NCBI GenBank assembly: GCA_006503475.1
Contig: RSEH01000189.1
Location: 29,088-93,087 of the forward strand
Origin: Stentor roeselii
Taxonomy: Eukaryota; Ciliophora; Heterotrichea; Heterotrichida; Stentoridae
DNA: 64,000 bases
Direction of reading: 5' to 3'
Program-made: the position numbers and the translations under genes
Notes under the pieces: generated by a model
Seen by the model: the letters and a program-made list of their open reading frames with translations, nothing else
What the model was told of the DNA's origin: nothing
Database searches by the model: none
Part shown: piece after piece, positions 1 through 10,287 of the stretch
How positions within the stretch are numbered: the first letter of the stretch is position 1
Layout: the number at the start of each line of letters is the position of its first letter

Positions 1-39
1 ATAAACCTCGCGATTTTCTCTGTTCTCGTTGTTAAGGAT

Positions 40-1515
40 ATGAACGAAATCAACTGGGAGATAAAAAAATTTTTTAAAGTTGGAAACATTATCAATATAG
101 TCAGCTTCATCATTTGTCTCTTTTTAACCTGCCTCGCAGTAGTCAAACCTAACGAATTCAGTAAAAATAAAGATGAAGTCTCAGCGAATCTTATTAAAAA
201 AGCCAGGTTTAGCTCTGGAGCACGGTTTAGTACTCCTGAAGATCGAGGACTGGCAGGTGCTGTTCATGTTTCGATAAAGAATTACAAAATAAAAGTTGAG
301 AACACGAAACAAATTGTTCTTTACAACATCACCGTCAAGATTAAAGGCGAAGTTTATAAAATTAGAAGGACTTATTATGAATTTGACAAACTTTATAAAG
401 CGATTCGAAAAAGTTTTCCTTTGGAAGTCTTTCCTTATATGAGCTTTCCTTCTTTTCCTATTTTTTCTGGAATGAACTTCAGTCTTGAGCAGAAAACTTT
501 TGCACTTAATGAATTTTTAATTGGACTTTGTTGTCCTGAGTTTATGTTGCAGGAAACTTTGGATTTTTTAAATATTAAGGGAAACTTTAGGGAAAAATTA
601 CTTGAGGAACATCTGGAAATTTTAGAAGCGGAAAAAGCTGTTACGATTACGGAAGCTGATGAATGTATTTATGGGAATCGTGACTCGTTTAGCACTGATA
701 ATAGGATTTCGGTATTTGAAAAGTCGAGCAAAGTTCACACCCACTTCCACAATTTCTTCCAAATCAAGCTAACAGTATGCGAATCCTTAAACAACAAGCC
801 CGAGTACACCCTAACCTGGGTGATCCCAAGCACAACAGACCACTTCGAAGTAACAAAGCGTTTTCGAGATTTTTCAACATTAAACAACTCTCTAAAAAAG
901 TCATTAAATCCAGCCCTTCTTCCAAAGTTCCCAGAAAAGTCATACGTTCAGAACCTTCGAAAAGTAGACAGTAAAGGTCTTGAAATCCGTCGAAGAAAGT
1001 TAGAAAAGTACTTATCACACGTTCTAAACGACCCAGGTTTCCTTTGCCAAGATCTTTTAGATTTCATCGGTTGCCAAGCAGATCTCTTTTCCTTACTCGA
1101 CCGTCCCTGCAGTTCTGAATACGAACTAAACGGTCCAGTGGGTTGGGAAGGCGAGTTAGAAGGAAGTTCCTCATACATAATCTACGTCCTCAGCTTCGCG
1201 AAGTACTTCGAAGGCGAAAAAATTGCTGAGTGGTCAGTTAAAAGAGGCTTTAAAGACTTCGAATACATGGACCACTTCCTCTGCAAAAGGACAAAAAGTC
1301 CCATGTTTCTTGTTTATCTCAACCTTTTCAAGCAAAAACTCGCTGACTGGCCGAAACTTCCTAACAAGCACCCAACGAGTCTCAGCAACCCGACAGAAAT
1401 TGAAGTTTGTAGAAGTGAAATCCAGAATTACATGGAAGAGTTATGCTCAGTGACTCTTATCAGCACTGCCTACGCTTTCAAGTCTTTTATCGATGACCCT
1501 GATTCCAAGTTCTAA
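40..1515 (+). CDS. PX-domain (sorting-nexin-like) membrane protein, possibly truncated by window start
   Basis: The 491-residue product has one hydrophobic membrane segment near residues 17-35, then at least two phox-homology (PX) type regions: about residues 74-180 (with an RRTYYEFDKLYKAI stretch) and about 236-346 (RFRDFSTLNNSLKK ... LLPKFPEKS). A weaker third PX-like region lies at about 365-475. PX domains bind phosphoinositides, so an endosomal membrane role is inferred. The first ATG is at 40, but the reading frame is open and hydrophobic back to base 1, so the true start may lie outside the window. Codon usage changes abruptly near base 735. The stop lies only 8 bp from the stop of the convergent transporter gene. 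Confidence 0.85.
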   Translation: MNEINWEIKKFFKVGNIINIVSFIICLFLTCLAVVKPNEFSKNKDEVSANLIKKARFSSGARFSTPEDRGLAGAVHVSIKNYKIKVENTKQIVLYNITVKIKGEVYKIRRTYYEFDKLYKAIRKSFPLEVFPYMSFPSFPIFSGMNFSLEQKTFALNEFLIGLCCPEFMLQETLDFLNIKGNFREKLLEEHLEILEAEKAVTITEADECIYGNRDSFSTDNRISVFEKSSKVHTHFHNFFQIKLTVCESLNNKPEYTLTWVIPSTTDHFEVTKRFRDFSTLNNSLKKSLNPALLPKFPEKSYVQNLRKVDSKGLEIRRRKLEKYLSHVLNDPGFLCQDLLDFIGCQADLFSLLDRPCSSEYELNGPVGWEGELEGSSSYIIYVLSFAKYFEGEKIAEWSVKRGFKDFEYMDHFLCKRTKSPMFLVYLNLFKQKLADWPKLPNKHPTSLSNPTEIEVCRSEIQNYMEELCSVTLISTAYAFKSFIDDPDSKF

Positions 1516-1523
1516 TTATTAAC

Positions 1524-2855
1524 TTAATAAGTTTTCTTTTTTTGGTATTCTTGAACAACTATCGGCACCATTAAAACCGCAGCGAGTGAATTGATGGCTA
1601 AATTTCAATTACCCACTAAAAACATGAAGACACTTCCCCAGGAGTAAGCTTGAAGCCACCCGATCTGTTTAAGATTTACAATGATTTGTCCTGAAGCAGC
1701 TCCTAAACTTCCAGTTCCATTGATGATCCCGATGATAGTAGCCCTGGGCTCGTTGGTTTTGTTACAAATAGAAAGGTCGGCCGCTATAGCGGCCGAGATC
1801 AAATTGGCACTTCCTCCAATCATATACCCCGCAGCAGGGGCAAGGCCGTAAAAAACCCAAACATTGCTTTCATTAATCATCCGAAAGATCAAAACGATAG
1901 GAACAGCAAGAATGATCATAGCCAAAACAACAGCACTTCGAAATTTGACCTTATCCGAGATATACCCAACAATGATACTTCCTGAAATCGCTCCTAAGTC
2001 ATACAAAGTAGCTAAAAACCCGATGACAGTAAGACTCATCGAAAAACCTGTCGAGAGGTAAAAAGGAAGCCAAAGAAGAAATCCGTAGTTTAGCAGTTTA
2101 ACACAAGAATAGCATAAAGAACACCAAATCACTCCTGGAACTTTCCAAGCTTCTAGAAATGAAAGCTTTGCAGTGCTTGTTGGAATTAAAGATTCAGTCA
2201 GTATCGTCTGTGGCTTGTCTTTTATGCTGAGTTTCAACCCGATCCCCATACATCCGAGGAAAGTCCCAGCGACCAGGATGACTGCCTGCCAAGGCAAGTG
2301 CATTGTTTCATGAACGAAGGCAGCGATCCATTCCCCTGCAATGTTCCCGACTGACGCGTTGGCTCCCCAGATGCCCATGACCTTGCCTCGAATAGATGAA
2401 GGGAACCAGTTGCTCATGATGGCGACGGTGGTGGTCAGGATGCATCCTTGGGCAGGGCCTTCTAAGGCCCAAAGACCAAGATAAAGCCAGTAGTTTGTGA
2501 TTTTGAATATTCCTAATGTTGAGATCTGTGTAAGACTTACAAGCCAAAAGCAAGTCATTCCTAGACACATCCCAGATGCGAGAATTGTTGAAGGCTTGAA
2601 GTAGTCCGCAAGGACTCCAGAAGAGTAGTAACCCATCGCGTATAGAAATAAAAAAGTTGTGTCTATCATTCCGAGAACTATCGATGTGAAGCCCACCTCG
2701 ATTTGGAGGTCGGACTTTATCTGAGTGATTGTTACCATGTACCAGGATTCTCTTGAGGAATGAGCGGCAACCATGCACATGAAGCTTAGGATAAAGACTT
2801 TCATCTGCACGTTTGAAAGAGGTCCTTGCATTATATTTTGAATGATACTAGTCAT
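1524..2855 (-). CDS. MFS transporter, SLC37 (sugar-phosphate/glycerol-3-phosphate) type
   Basis: Two exons (2855-1613 and 1597-1524) give 438 residues with about 12 hydrophobic segments. The motif NWFPSSIRGKVMGIWGANAS followed by VGNIAGEW matches the SLC37/GlpT-type signature after TM4, so exchange of phosphorylated sugars or a related organophosphate is likely; the substrate is not readable. Without the intron the protein would stop after FLVGN; removing the 15-nt intron 1598-1612 adds a hydrophobic last segment and a short lysine-rich tail (VVQEYQKKKTY). The start ATG at 2855 is the first Met in frame. It converges with the PX gene with 8 bp between stops, so the 3' UTRs must overlap. Confidence 0.88.
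1598..1612 (-). other. 15-nt spliceosomal intron in the SLC37-like gene
   Basis: On the minus strand this reads GTAATTGAAATTTAG. It has GT...AG ends and an in-frame TGA. Removal joins the frame to 25 further codons that finish the last membrane segment. Confidence 0.85.
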
Positions 2856-3453
2856 GAATTAATTCTGTTGGTGGACTCTGATTATCAGGGGAAGTTAGAG
2901 GATTGGAGAGATTTTTAGGGATGTTTTGAGGGTTTTCAGGATTTGAATTGGAATGTTGAAGTGGAGTTGAATGAATTTCGAAGATTTTTAGAGGATTTGG
3001 GTTTATAGTTAATGGATTAGGGTTTTTTCTTGATTTGACTTGGATGGGTCAAGGTTTCATTTGATCTTTGATTTTTTTACTTAAAAAATTTTAGATCTCA
3101 GAAATTTGCAATTTCTGAGATTAACTCACTAGAAAAAAATAGCTCTGAAAATAGAGAAAAGTTAAACTTGTTTGTTTTTCTTTTGAATTTTAAGGATTTT
3201 TGATTGGTTTTAAACTTTTTTATTATTCCTGCTTTTCTGGAAAGATTTTATTTATATTAAAATTATTCAAGCCAATAAAAACTCAAGAAAATCCAGGTAT
3301 AATTTAAACTGACAATAAAATCAACCCAATAAAACAAATCCCCATCTTTTTCATTAAAACCCTTAAAATCCTTTAAAACCCTTTCAAAACCCAATCCACA
3401 ATCCACACATATTTAATCAGTACACTTCCATTTTTTTCCAGTCCAAATTATAA
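2856..3453. promoter_or_regulatory. Divergent intergenic region with opposite strand skew in its two halves
   Basis: This spacer separates two divergent starts. The left half (about 2880-3060) is G/T-rich on the plus strand and the right half (about 3290-3450) is C/A-rich, so each gene sees a C/A-rich upstream region on its own coding strand. The plus-strand gene has TTATAAA directly against its ATG. No other motif or gene is recognised. Confidence 0.5.
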
Positions 3454-3816
3454 ATGGAATCCTTCGCCTCAAGCCTCTCTGTAGATCTAAATTATTTCCT
3501 GTTGCCATCTCCACAAATTCCCGAATCTTCTCCAGTTGATCGATTCAAGTGTAAAAAATGCCAAGAAATCTTCAGATCATTCAAAGGTCTCGGAATCCAC
3601 GAAACAAAAATCCATGATTCAAGTCCGAAGATTTTCGCTTGTTTAGGCTGTTTCAAGAGCTACCGAACATCCTACGAGCTAAAAGTCCACCAGCGCAAAG
3701 TCCATTTAAACACTTTGCAAATTCTCTGTTCAAAGTGCGGAAAGTTATTCTCATCAAAAGGCAGTTTCAAGGTTCACTACAAAAAATTCCATCCAATAAT
3801 GCCAACAATAAATTAA
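3454..3816 (+). CDS. Small C2H2 zinc-finger protein (three fingers)
   Basis: The 120-residue protein carries three classic C2H2 fingers with the C-X2-C...H-X4-H pattern at about residues 32-54 (FKCKKCQEIF ... HETKIH), 61-84 (FACLGCFKSY ... HQRKVH) and 90-113 (LCSKCGKLF ... HYKKFH). Little sits outside them except a short serine/proline-rich leader. Nucleic-acid binding is inferred from the family; the target is unknown. The ATG is preceded immediately by TTATAAA. The next gene starts 99 bp after its stop on the same strand. Confidence 0.85.
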   Translation: MESFASSLSVDLNYFLLPSPQIPESSPVDRFKCKKCQEIFRSFKGLGIHETKIHDSSPKIFACLGCFKSYRTSYELKVHQRKVHLNTLQILCSKCGKLFSSKGSFKVHYKKFHPIMPTIN

Positions 3817-3914
3817 TCAGGCAAATTTCAATAATTCCAAGTTTTTATTCAAACCTGCAGAAAAGCTTTTTCTGGAAAAAATCATCAGATTTCACTCTTT
3901 TCGAATTTCTTATA

Positions 3915-5435
3915 ATGCATGGTATTTCTCCTAGATTCAAAGTCACTAAACTCCGCCCGGCGAGCAACAGCATCAAAATCGGAAAAAACATGACTTTGAA
4001 CCTGTCAGCGACTCACAAGACCGACTCAAAACCAATAAAATTCGAAAGCGTGACTCCGAAGCAGTCATCTTCAAGGAACAGTGCCGACAAGTCTTCCATG
4101 AATTTTACAATAAACTCGTCGTCTCTCGGAATCAAGTTGAATGGAAGTTTTAACAGAAGCTACGGCAACATCAGTCGAGAAGAAATCAAGTCGGCCAGGC
4201 CGCGTAAAAAGGTCTCATTGACGACGACTCAGAGGAGAAATTCACAGGTTCAAAGTGACTTGCCGATGATTTTGACTGATATTCCGATAGGGCCTCATGT
4301 GGCTTTGAAGCAGTTTCCTCATTTGCTGTCGAAGTATGAGTTGGCTGAAATTATGGGCTTTTCTGAAATTTATTACCTCGGGTTTAAACCTGCGAAGATC
4401 TCTGGAGACCCGAATTTGAATAACTATGGATTTGATGATGACCGCAGTGATTACCGACTTGTCCCGAATGATCACATTTCTTATCGATATGAAATACTTC
4501 AGATACTTGGAAAAGGGTCCTTTGGACAGGTTGTCAAGTGTTTGGATCATAGGACTAAACAGCAGGTAGCTGTTAAAATCATTAGAAATGAAAAAAGATT
4601 TCATCGACAAGGAAAAATCGAGGTGAAAGTCTTGGAACATATAAAAAAATACGACTTAGAAGGGAAAAATTGCATGATTTTCATTGTAGACTCATTCATC
4701 TTTCGAAGACATCTCTGCATTACTTTTGAACTTCTTAATATCAACCTGTACGAGTTGATCAAGTCAAACAACTTACGAGGTTTTTCTTCTTCTCTCATAA
4801 AACGATTCGCAGTGCAGATCCTTCACTGTCTGTCCTTTTTAAAGACTCACAAAATCATTCACTGCGACTTGAAACCAGAGAACATTCTATTAAGACAACC
4901 GAACAAGTCAGGTATAAAAGTGATAGACTTCGGGTCTTCATGTTTCGAGGCAGAAAAAATTTACACTTACATTCAAAGTCGCTTCTACAGGGCCCCTGAG
5001 ATTATTTTAGGAATTCCTTACACGACTTGCATTGATATGTGGAGCTTTGGGTGCATTTTAGCTGAACTCACAACTGGATTTCCTTTATTTCCTGGAGAGT
5101 CTGAAGCTGAACAGCTTTTGTGTATTATGGAAGTCAAGGGTGTTCCTCCACAGGAAATTCTGATGATTTCTTCTAGAAGACAACTCTTCTTCGAAGGTGC
5201 TAAACCGAAAATCGTCGCTAATAGTCGAGGGAAAAAAAGAGTCCCTGGTACTCGAAGACTGGAGGAAAAAGTTGGGATTAATGACCCTTTGTTCTTGGAT
5301 TTACTTGAACGTAAGGAATATTTAGGAACTCTTGATTGGAACCCTTTGACTCGCATTAGTCCGGATGAAGCTTTGGTCCATCCTTGGCTTGTTGAACAGC
5401 CCAGCAGGTTGAAAACTGGGAAAGGATATAATTAA
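3915..5435 (+). CDS. DYRK-family protein kinase (class II)
   Basis: The 506-residue protein has a basic serine-rich N-terminus, then a DYRK-homology stretch (ELAEIMGFSEIYYLGFKPAK) and a kinase domain from about residue 192. Visible motifs are GKGSFGQVV, the VAVKII lysine, HCDLKPENILL, DFGSSC and the autophosphorylated YTYIQSRFYRAPE loop typical of DYRKs. The HCD in place of HRD is normal for DYRK2-type kinases. The same frame is open upstream and overlaps the zinc-finger gene, but ATG 3915 leaves a normal spacer and starts just before DYRK-like sequence. DYRKs phosphorylate serine/threonine after self-activation on tyrosine and control growth and cytoskeleton; the ciliate substrate is unknown. 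Confidence 0.9.
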   Translation: MHGISPRFKVTKLRPASNSIKIGKNMTLNLSATHKTDSKPIKFESVTPKQSSSRNSADKSSMNFTINSSSLGIKLNGSFNRSYGNISREEIKSARPRKKVSLTTTQRRNSQVQSDLPMILTDIPIGPHVALKQFPHLLSKYELAEIMGFSEIYYLGFKPAKISGDPNLNNYGFDDDRSDYRLVPNDHISYRYEILQILGKGSFGQVVKCLDHRTKQQVAVKIIRNEKRFHRQGKIEVKVLEHIKKYDLEGKNCMIFIVDSFIFRRHLCITFELLNINLYELIKSNNLRGFSSSLIKRFAVQILHCLSFLKTHKIIHCDLKPENILLRQPNKSGIKVIDFGSSCFEAEKIYTYIQSRFYRAPEIILGIPYTTCIDMWSFGCILAELTTGFPLFPGESEAEQLLCIMEVKGVPPQEILMISSRRQLFFEGAKPKIVANSRGKKRVPGTRRLEEKVGINDPLFLDLLERKEYLGTLDWNPLTRISPDEALVHPWLVEQPSRLKTGKGYN

Positions 5436-5652
5436 ATAATGTATATTCGGGAGAATGGTAACTTTCAATACCTTCAAAACCTTTAAACATTCGAATCCCA
5501 TAATCACCTATTTCACTAAACCCAAATCAATCGATTCCCAGAAATTCTTCAAATTCTTCCAAGTCTCTCAACCTTTTCAATAATCCCTTCCTTCAAACTC
5601 TTTCTCAACTAATTCATTTTTACCCTGCTAAACGATTCAAACTATAAAAAAT

Positions 5653-8600
5653 ATGGACGTAATGGCAGAACGCCGATTTCAAAGTACTTTCTAAACAGCC
5701 TTAAAAAAGAAGCTCGACTCTTTGAAATACCCTCAAATTCTCAGCCCTGACTCTGTGGCCTTAGTCGAAGCTCTTCTGAGCGACTTGCTAAAAACTGCTG
5801 AAGGTTTCAACCAACTTAAAAAGCAGATGTCTGAGCTTAACGCGAAAAATCAAACATTAACCGAGCTGGTCACTCCTCTTCAAAATGAGGTTTCTTTACT
5901 TCAAAAAAAGAACAACGAGCTCCACTTGCACCTGATGTCGACAAAGGAAGACTCAGATTCAAAGACTTCCTTTTGGCGGGCTTCTATGACGAGACTAGAA
6001 GAGGAAAACTCGGATTTGAATTTTTATATAAAAAAACTGAAAGATGACCTTGCAAGACAAGCCTCTGCCAATTCAGACCTCCGCACACGACTTGATGTTT
6101 TGATGGGAAAGTCCTACACAAGCCAAAAGCCTTTAACAGAAGGTTCTCTGGGAAAGTCCCAGACTTTCGAGCTCAACCGTCCTTTGGCTTCATCTTCGCC
6201 GAGTCCTTTCTCGAAGCCTGATTCAGTCTGGGCGAACGAATTACGCGCGGCGGATGAACGCAGCAGAAAACTTACTCAAGACCTTGAAGAACAACGAAGA
6301 TTAAAAACGCTTTCAGAAGACGAAATAAAAAGACTTCAAACAATGCTTGAAAACCGAAACGTTGAAATCACTCGGCTTTCGTCAATGATTGGAACAGATT
6401 TCAAGCCAGAAATGATCACAACTAAATACCGAGAAACAGTCAGAAGTGCTAATATGGACCAAATGAATGACCGCATCGACCTTTTAAATAAAGAAAATGT
6501 TAAACTTGAAGCTGAACTTTCCAAAGCCCGTCAAGGCCTGGACCGCTTTTTCGAGCTTGAGAAGGAAAACAAGTTCATGGTTGAGAACTTGTCAGAACTT
6601 AGGACACAAAATCAGAGTCTTATGAATAAACTTGCTGAATTAGAACGAATTGGAAAAGGACTTTCATTGGCTTCAGAAGTGGAAAAGGTGAGAACTGTGA
6701 ATTTAGATCTGCAAAGAGAAAATAAAGCTCTTGAGAATGAAGTTTTAAGAATGCAGGACCAGGTCAGGATGATTGAAGGTAGTAGGTCAGCGCAAAGCGC
6801 TGACAAGGAAGTGTTGGAGGAAGCTGTGTCGAAAGTGAGTCTGGAAAGAGACAGGCTTCATGAACAGTTGGAAGAAGTCACAGAGTTACTTACTCAGACT
6901 CATCAGGAACTCAATAATGCCAAGGATAGAGAAAAAATTAATATGAGTCAAATTGCTTCTTTGAAAAAAGAACTTGAAAGTGTCAGTCAAACTCATTCTC
7001 GTGTTAATAAAGATCATCTTTATGCTACTGAAGAAGCTTATTCACTTAAACAGAAAGTTGCGGCACTTGAAAGTCAGAAAAATGCTTTACAGGCCGAAGC
7101 TGAAGCTGCTGGATTTGAATGTGAAAGACTTGCTAAGTTGAAGAGAATGACTGAAGAACAACTTGAAGATGTTAAGAAGGAATTACTTACTGTTAGAACT
7201 GAGAACTCGTCACTTATTGCTCAGAAACAGAAATTTGCTGTACTTTTAGAAGCTAGTCAAAAGGATCAGGCAACAGCAAAAGAAGAAGTAGCCCATCTAG
7301 TAAAACTGCGAGAAAAAGACAAACAAGCCCTCCTCGACGCAGAAGACCGCGAGCGTGACTTAACAAACCAATTATCCGCCGCAATGCACAACAACCGAGT
7401 GATCCAGAAAGACCACCAAAGCATGTCAGACGAGTTAGTAGGCAAGATGGACGACATGCGACGAGTGGCAATGATGAAAACATCCTACGAGCAAGAACTA
7501 GCCGAACTTCGTCCTCTAAAACTAAAATTCCAGCAATTATTAGAAGAGACCTCTTCACTGAAATCAGCTTCATTAAACAAAGAAGCTCTTCACACACGTC
7601 TTCAAAGACAAATCGATTCCTTAGAAGACGCCTTAAGACTTAAAGACATCTCCTTAGGGGAAAGCGCGCGGCTCGCCGCGCGGTATCAAGAAGAGATCTC
7701 AAGACTTGAAAGCGAAATAGACGACTTGAAAGACCACGCAGCTTTAATCAACAGCAACGTGAAACAAACTGAGTACCTTCATTCAGAGACCTCAGCCTTA
7801 AAACAACAGCTCAGCGAGTATCGAGACAAAGAGCGAGAACTGATAAGATCAGCCGAGCAGCTTAAGTCAGAACTGAAAAAAGCAGCTGAAACTATAAAAT
7901 CAATGCAAAAACAAATGACTCGTCTTTCTGAACTAAAAACGAATAGTGACCAAGACGTTGAAAAATTAAAAACAATGCTGGCAGATCTTCAGAATAAAGA
8001 ACTTCATGGGCAAAATGATTTTGTTAGACTTGAAGAAAAAGCTTTTCAAGTAGAACTACTTACAGAAGAATTGAAGAGGCAGGTGGGTCTTGAACAGCAT
8101 AATCGATATCGAGCTGAAGACGAGGTGGCTTCATTGAAAGCCATGCTAGACAACGAAAAAGCCTCTTCGATAAGAATGCTCGAGCAGAACACCCAACTCA
8201 AGTCCTTAATCACAAATTTAGAGAAAATGAAAGAAGAGCTCCTTCGGAAAATAAGCAGCTTTAACTCAGATAAAAACCTTGACGAAGAGCATAAATCTCA
8301 GCTGGCCTCTGAAGTCTCTCTTCTCAGAAAAGAACTCGCTAACAAAACCACTGAAAACTCGAAATTAACTGAAGCTCTCAAGTCACTTGACCAGGAACGA
8401 GACTACATTCAAACCTTGCTCGACTCGAAGACAGAAGAAAACCATGCCGTCGAATCCGCCTTGTCAAATGCACAAAAAGACTTGGCAATATTGAAAGACT
8501 CAATCAACTCTTTACAGTCAAAAGACTCCACAAGTTACAAAAGATTAGAAGAAAAAGACTTTCAAATCAAAAAACTTACTGAAAAGTCAAAACATCTGGA

Positions 8601-9576
8601 AAGTGAACTTGAAGAACTTAGAGTTGGAATCACTTCTCAAGCTCGACAAGTTCAAGAATTAAATGAACATCTTGTTGCTTTAACTAAAGAAAACTCTTAT
8701 GTGAATGAACAGCTCATGAAAGCAACTCATGAAAAGGAAAACTTGAGAAAGTTTTATGATGACAAGTCAAGAAATGAAAGACTTACCCAACAACTTGCAC
8801 GATCAGTGGAAAGAGAAAAGGAAGACCTTCTCCTTACATATAAAAAAGCCTGTGAAGAGAACGAAAGACTCACTCAGGCAGTCTCAGCTATCAGCGGTGA
8901 ACAACGAGAGACTTACACAAAACTCCAAGCATGTGAGCAAGAATTAGTAAATGCTCAAAGTCACATCGCGATGCAGGAACATGAAATTTTTAACCTTCAG
9001 CAAGAAGTTAACACCCTGGAAAGACAAATCTCTCATCTCACTCTTCAACTCGAAAACTCTGAGAAAAAAGGACATGAGTTCTTGGAGATCAAAGAAGGGT
9101 ATATGAGAGAAGTCGCAAGTGCAAGGCAAATCGCTCTTAATGTCGAAGCTTCTAAGGATGACTTGATTCGTAAGATGAGTGCTGCTGAGAATGAGAAGTT
9201 GATTCTAGAGAGTAAAATCAGGACTTTGCAAAGTGAAGTCTCTGCTGTTAGGAATCAATATGAGCTGGAAAAACAAAAATGTGATGACCTTCAAATGGTT
9301 CTTGCTAAAGAAAGGGATAATTTGTTCAAAACTCAAAAAGATTTAGGAAAACTTGAGAATATTAAAGGCGCGGATGATGAGTATATTTCTAGTCAGCTTC
9401 AGTCGACTCGGAACCAGTTGATGAACCTGGAAATGGAAAACCTTAAATTAAAAGAAGAAAATGGAAGGGCTACTCACAAACTGCATAAGTTTGAAGGAAG
9501 AATAAAAGAACTTGAATCACAGGCGAATAAGAGGACTAATGCGGCTTTTAGATATGGTGATGATTGGGATAGCTAG
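5653..9576 (+). CDS. CEP135: CEP135/Bld10-like basal-body cartwheel coiled-coil protein
   Basis: Two exons (5653-5683, 5699-9576) encode 1302 residues, almost all coiled coil. The N-terminus, restored by removing the 15-nt intron 5684-5698, reads ERRFQTLKKKLDSLKYPQ followed by LVEALLSDLLKTAEGF, closely matching the conserved start of animal CEP135 and TSGA10. Length also fits (about 1140 in human). The homology crosses the splice junction, which supports both the intron and the ATG at 5653; the ATG has TATAAAA 3 bp before it. CEP135/Bld10 links the centriolar cartwheel to microtubule triplets, so a role in basal-body assembly is expected. Codon regime switches abruptly near 7255. The stop is TAG. 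Confidence 0.85.
5684..5698 (+). other. 15-nt spliceosomal intron in the CEP135-like gene
   Basis: GTACTTTCTAAACAG, with GT...AG ends, an in-frame TAA and a CTAAAC stretch that could serve as branch site. It lies after codon 10. The homology to CEP135 runs across the junction. Confidence 0.9.
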
Positions 9577-9689
9577 AGTTTAAGATTTAATTAGATTATG
9601 TTAAAAATAGAAGATTTAATTTGGATTTTATGTTTAAATAAGGGTTTTGTTGAGAAAACTGGAGTTTCTAATTAGTTATTAATTTTCTT

Positions 9690-10157
9690 CTAACTTTCTA
9701 AGTCATTTTCGCTTAATCTGATCAAAACTCGTTCGATTCTTTTCAAGTCATGTTGAATCTCTTCCATTTCAATTTTAAGTAAATCAAGCTCTTCCTTCAC
9801 TTGACTTTTGTTTTGTTTATTCTTGAACAACTACATGTTTTATACAAAAAAACTTTGAATATGGTCAGAAAGTGTTTTTCCTGAAAGTTTTTCAATCGAT
9901 TCACATTTTTTCACGACGTTTTCTTGATCTTTGATTAAAGCTGAAGCTTTGTATTTGTGAAGTGGGACATAATACGCTAGAAATCTAGAAATTTCATTAT
10001 TTTCTTGAGAGTTGAATGATAAGATAAGTGGTTTGTCCTTTTTATTTCTTACAACTTCAAGTTTAGAGAGTTTCAAGTCAATCGGGTCTACTTCCACTTG
10101 AGGTACATGCGTGGTAACCTGAACGATAGCTGAAGGACTTTCAAGTTTATTTCCCAT
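9690..10157 (-). CDS. Small myristoylable protein resembling BORC subunit 5
   Basis: Two exons (10157-9846 and 9830-9690) encode 150 residues. The protein begins MGNK, a likely N-myristoylation site, followed by a short linker, an IDLKLSKLEV stretch and helical C-terminal sequence ending in a coiled coil (EMEEIQHDLKRIERVLIRL). This order, MG start, KL-rich stretch, then a helical bundle, resembles BORCS5, the lipidated subunit of the BORC complex that couples lysosomes to kinesin, but the match is weak and could be chance. A TTG nine bases upstream is in frame; the ATG at 10157 is preferred. Its stop lies 113 bp from the convergent CEP135-like gene. Confidence 0.7.
9831..9845 (-). other. 15-nt spliceosomal intron in the BORCS5-like gene
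   Basis: Minus strand GTATAAAACATGTAG, with GT...AG ends and an in-frame TAA as its second codon. Removal opens a further 46 codons of coiled-coil sequence. Confidence 0.85.
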
Positions 10158-10287
10158 TATTCTCAACCCAATTAATAACCCTAAATTTCACCTATTCCTA
10201 AAACTTCTCATTAAATATCTCAATCCACTAAAATAAACTAATCCCAAATCTTCACTTCACTAAAAAATCCTAAAATTTTTCCCATCC

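Noticed and set aside
2308-2778. 156-codon minus-strand frame within the SLC37-like gene
   Set aside because: Same strand but another frame of a clear transporter gene, starts internally, and the peptide has no domain-like pattern.
3639-3914. N-terminal extension of the DYRK kinase into the zinc-finger gene
   Set aside because: It overlaps the zinc fingers out of frame, and ATG 3915 gives a normal spacer and DYRK-like start.
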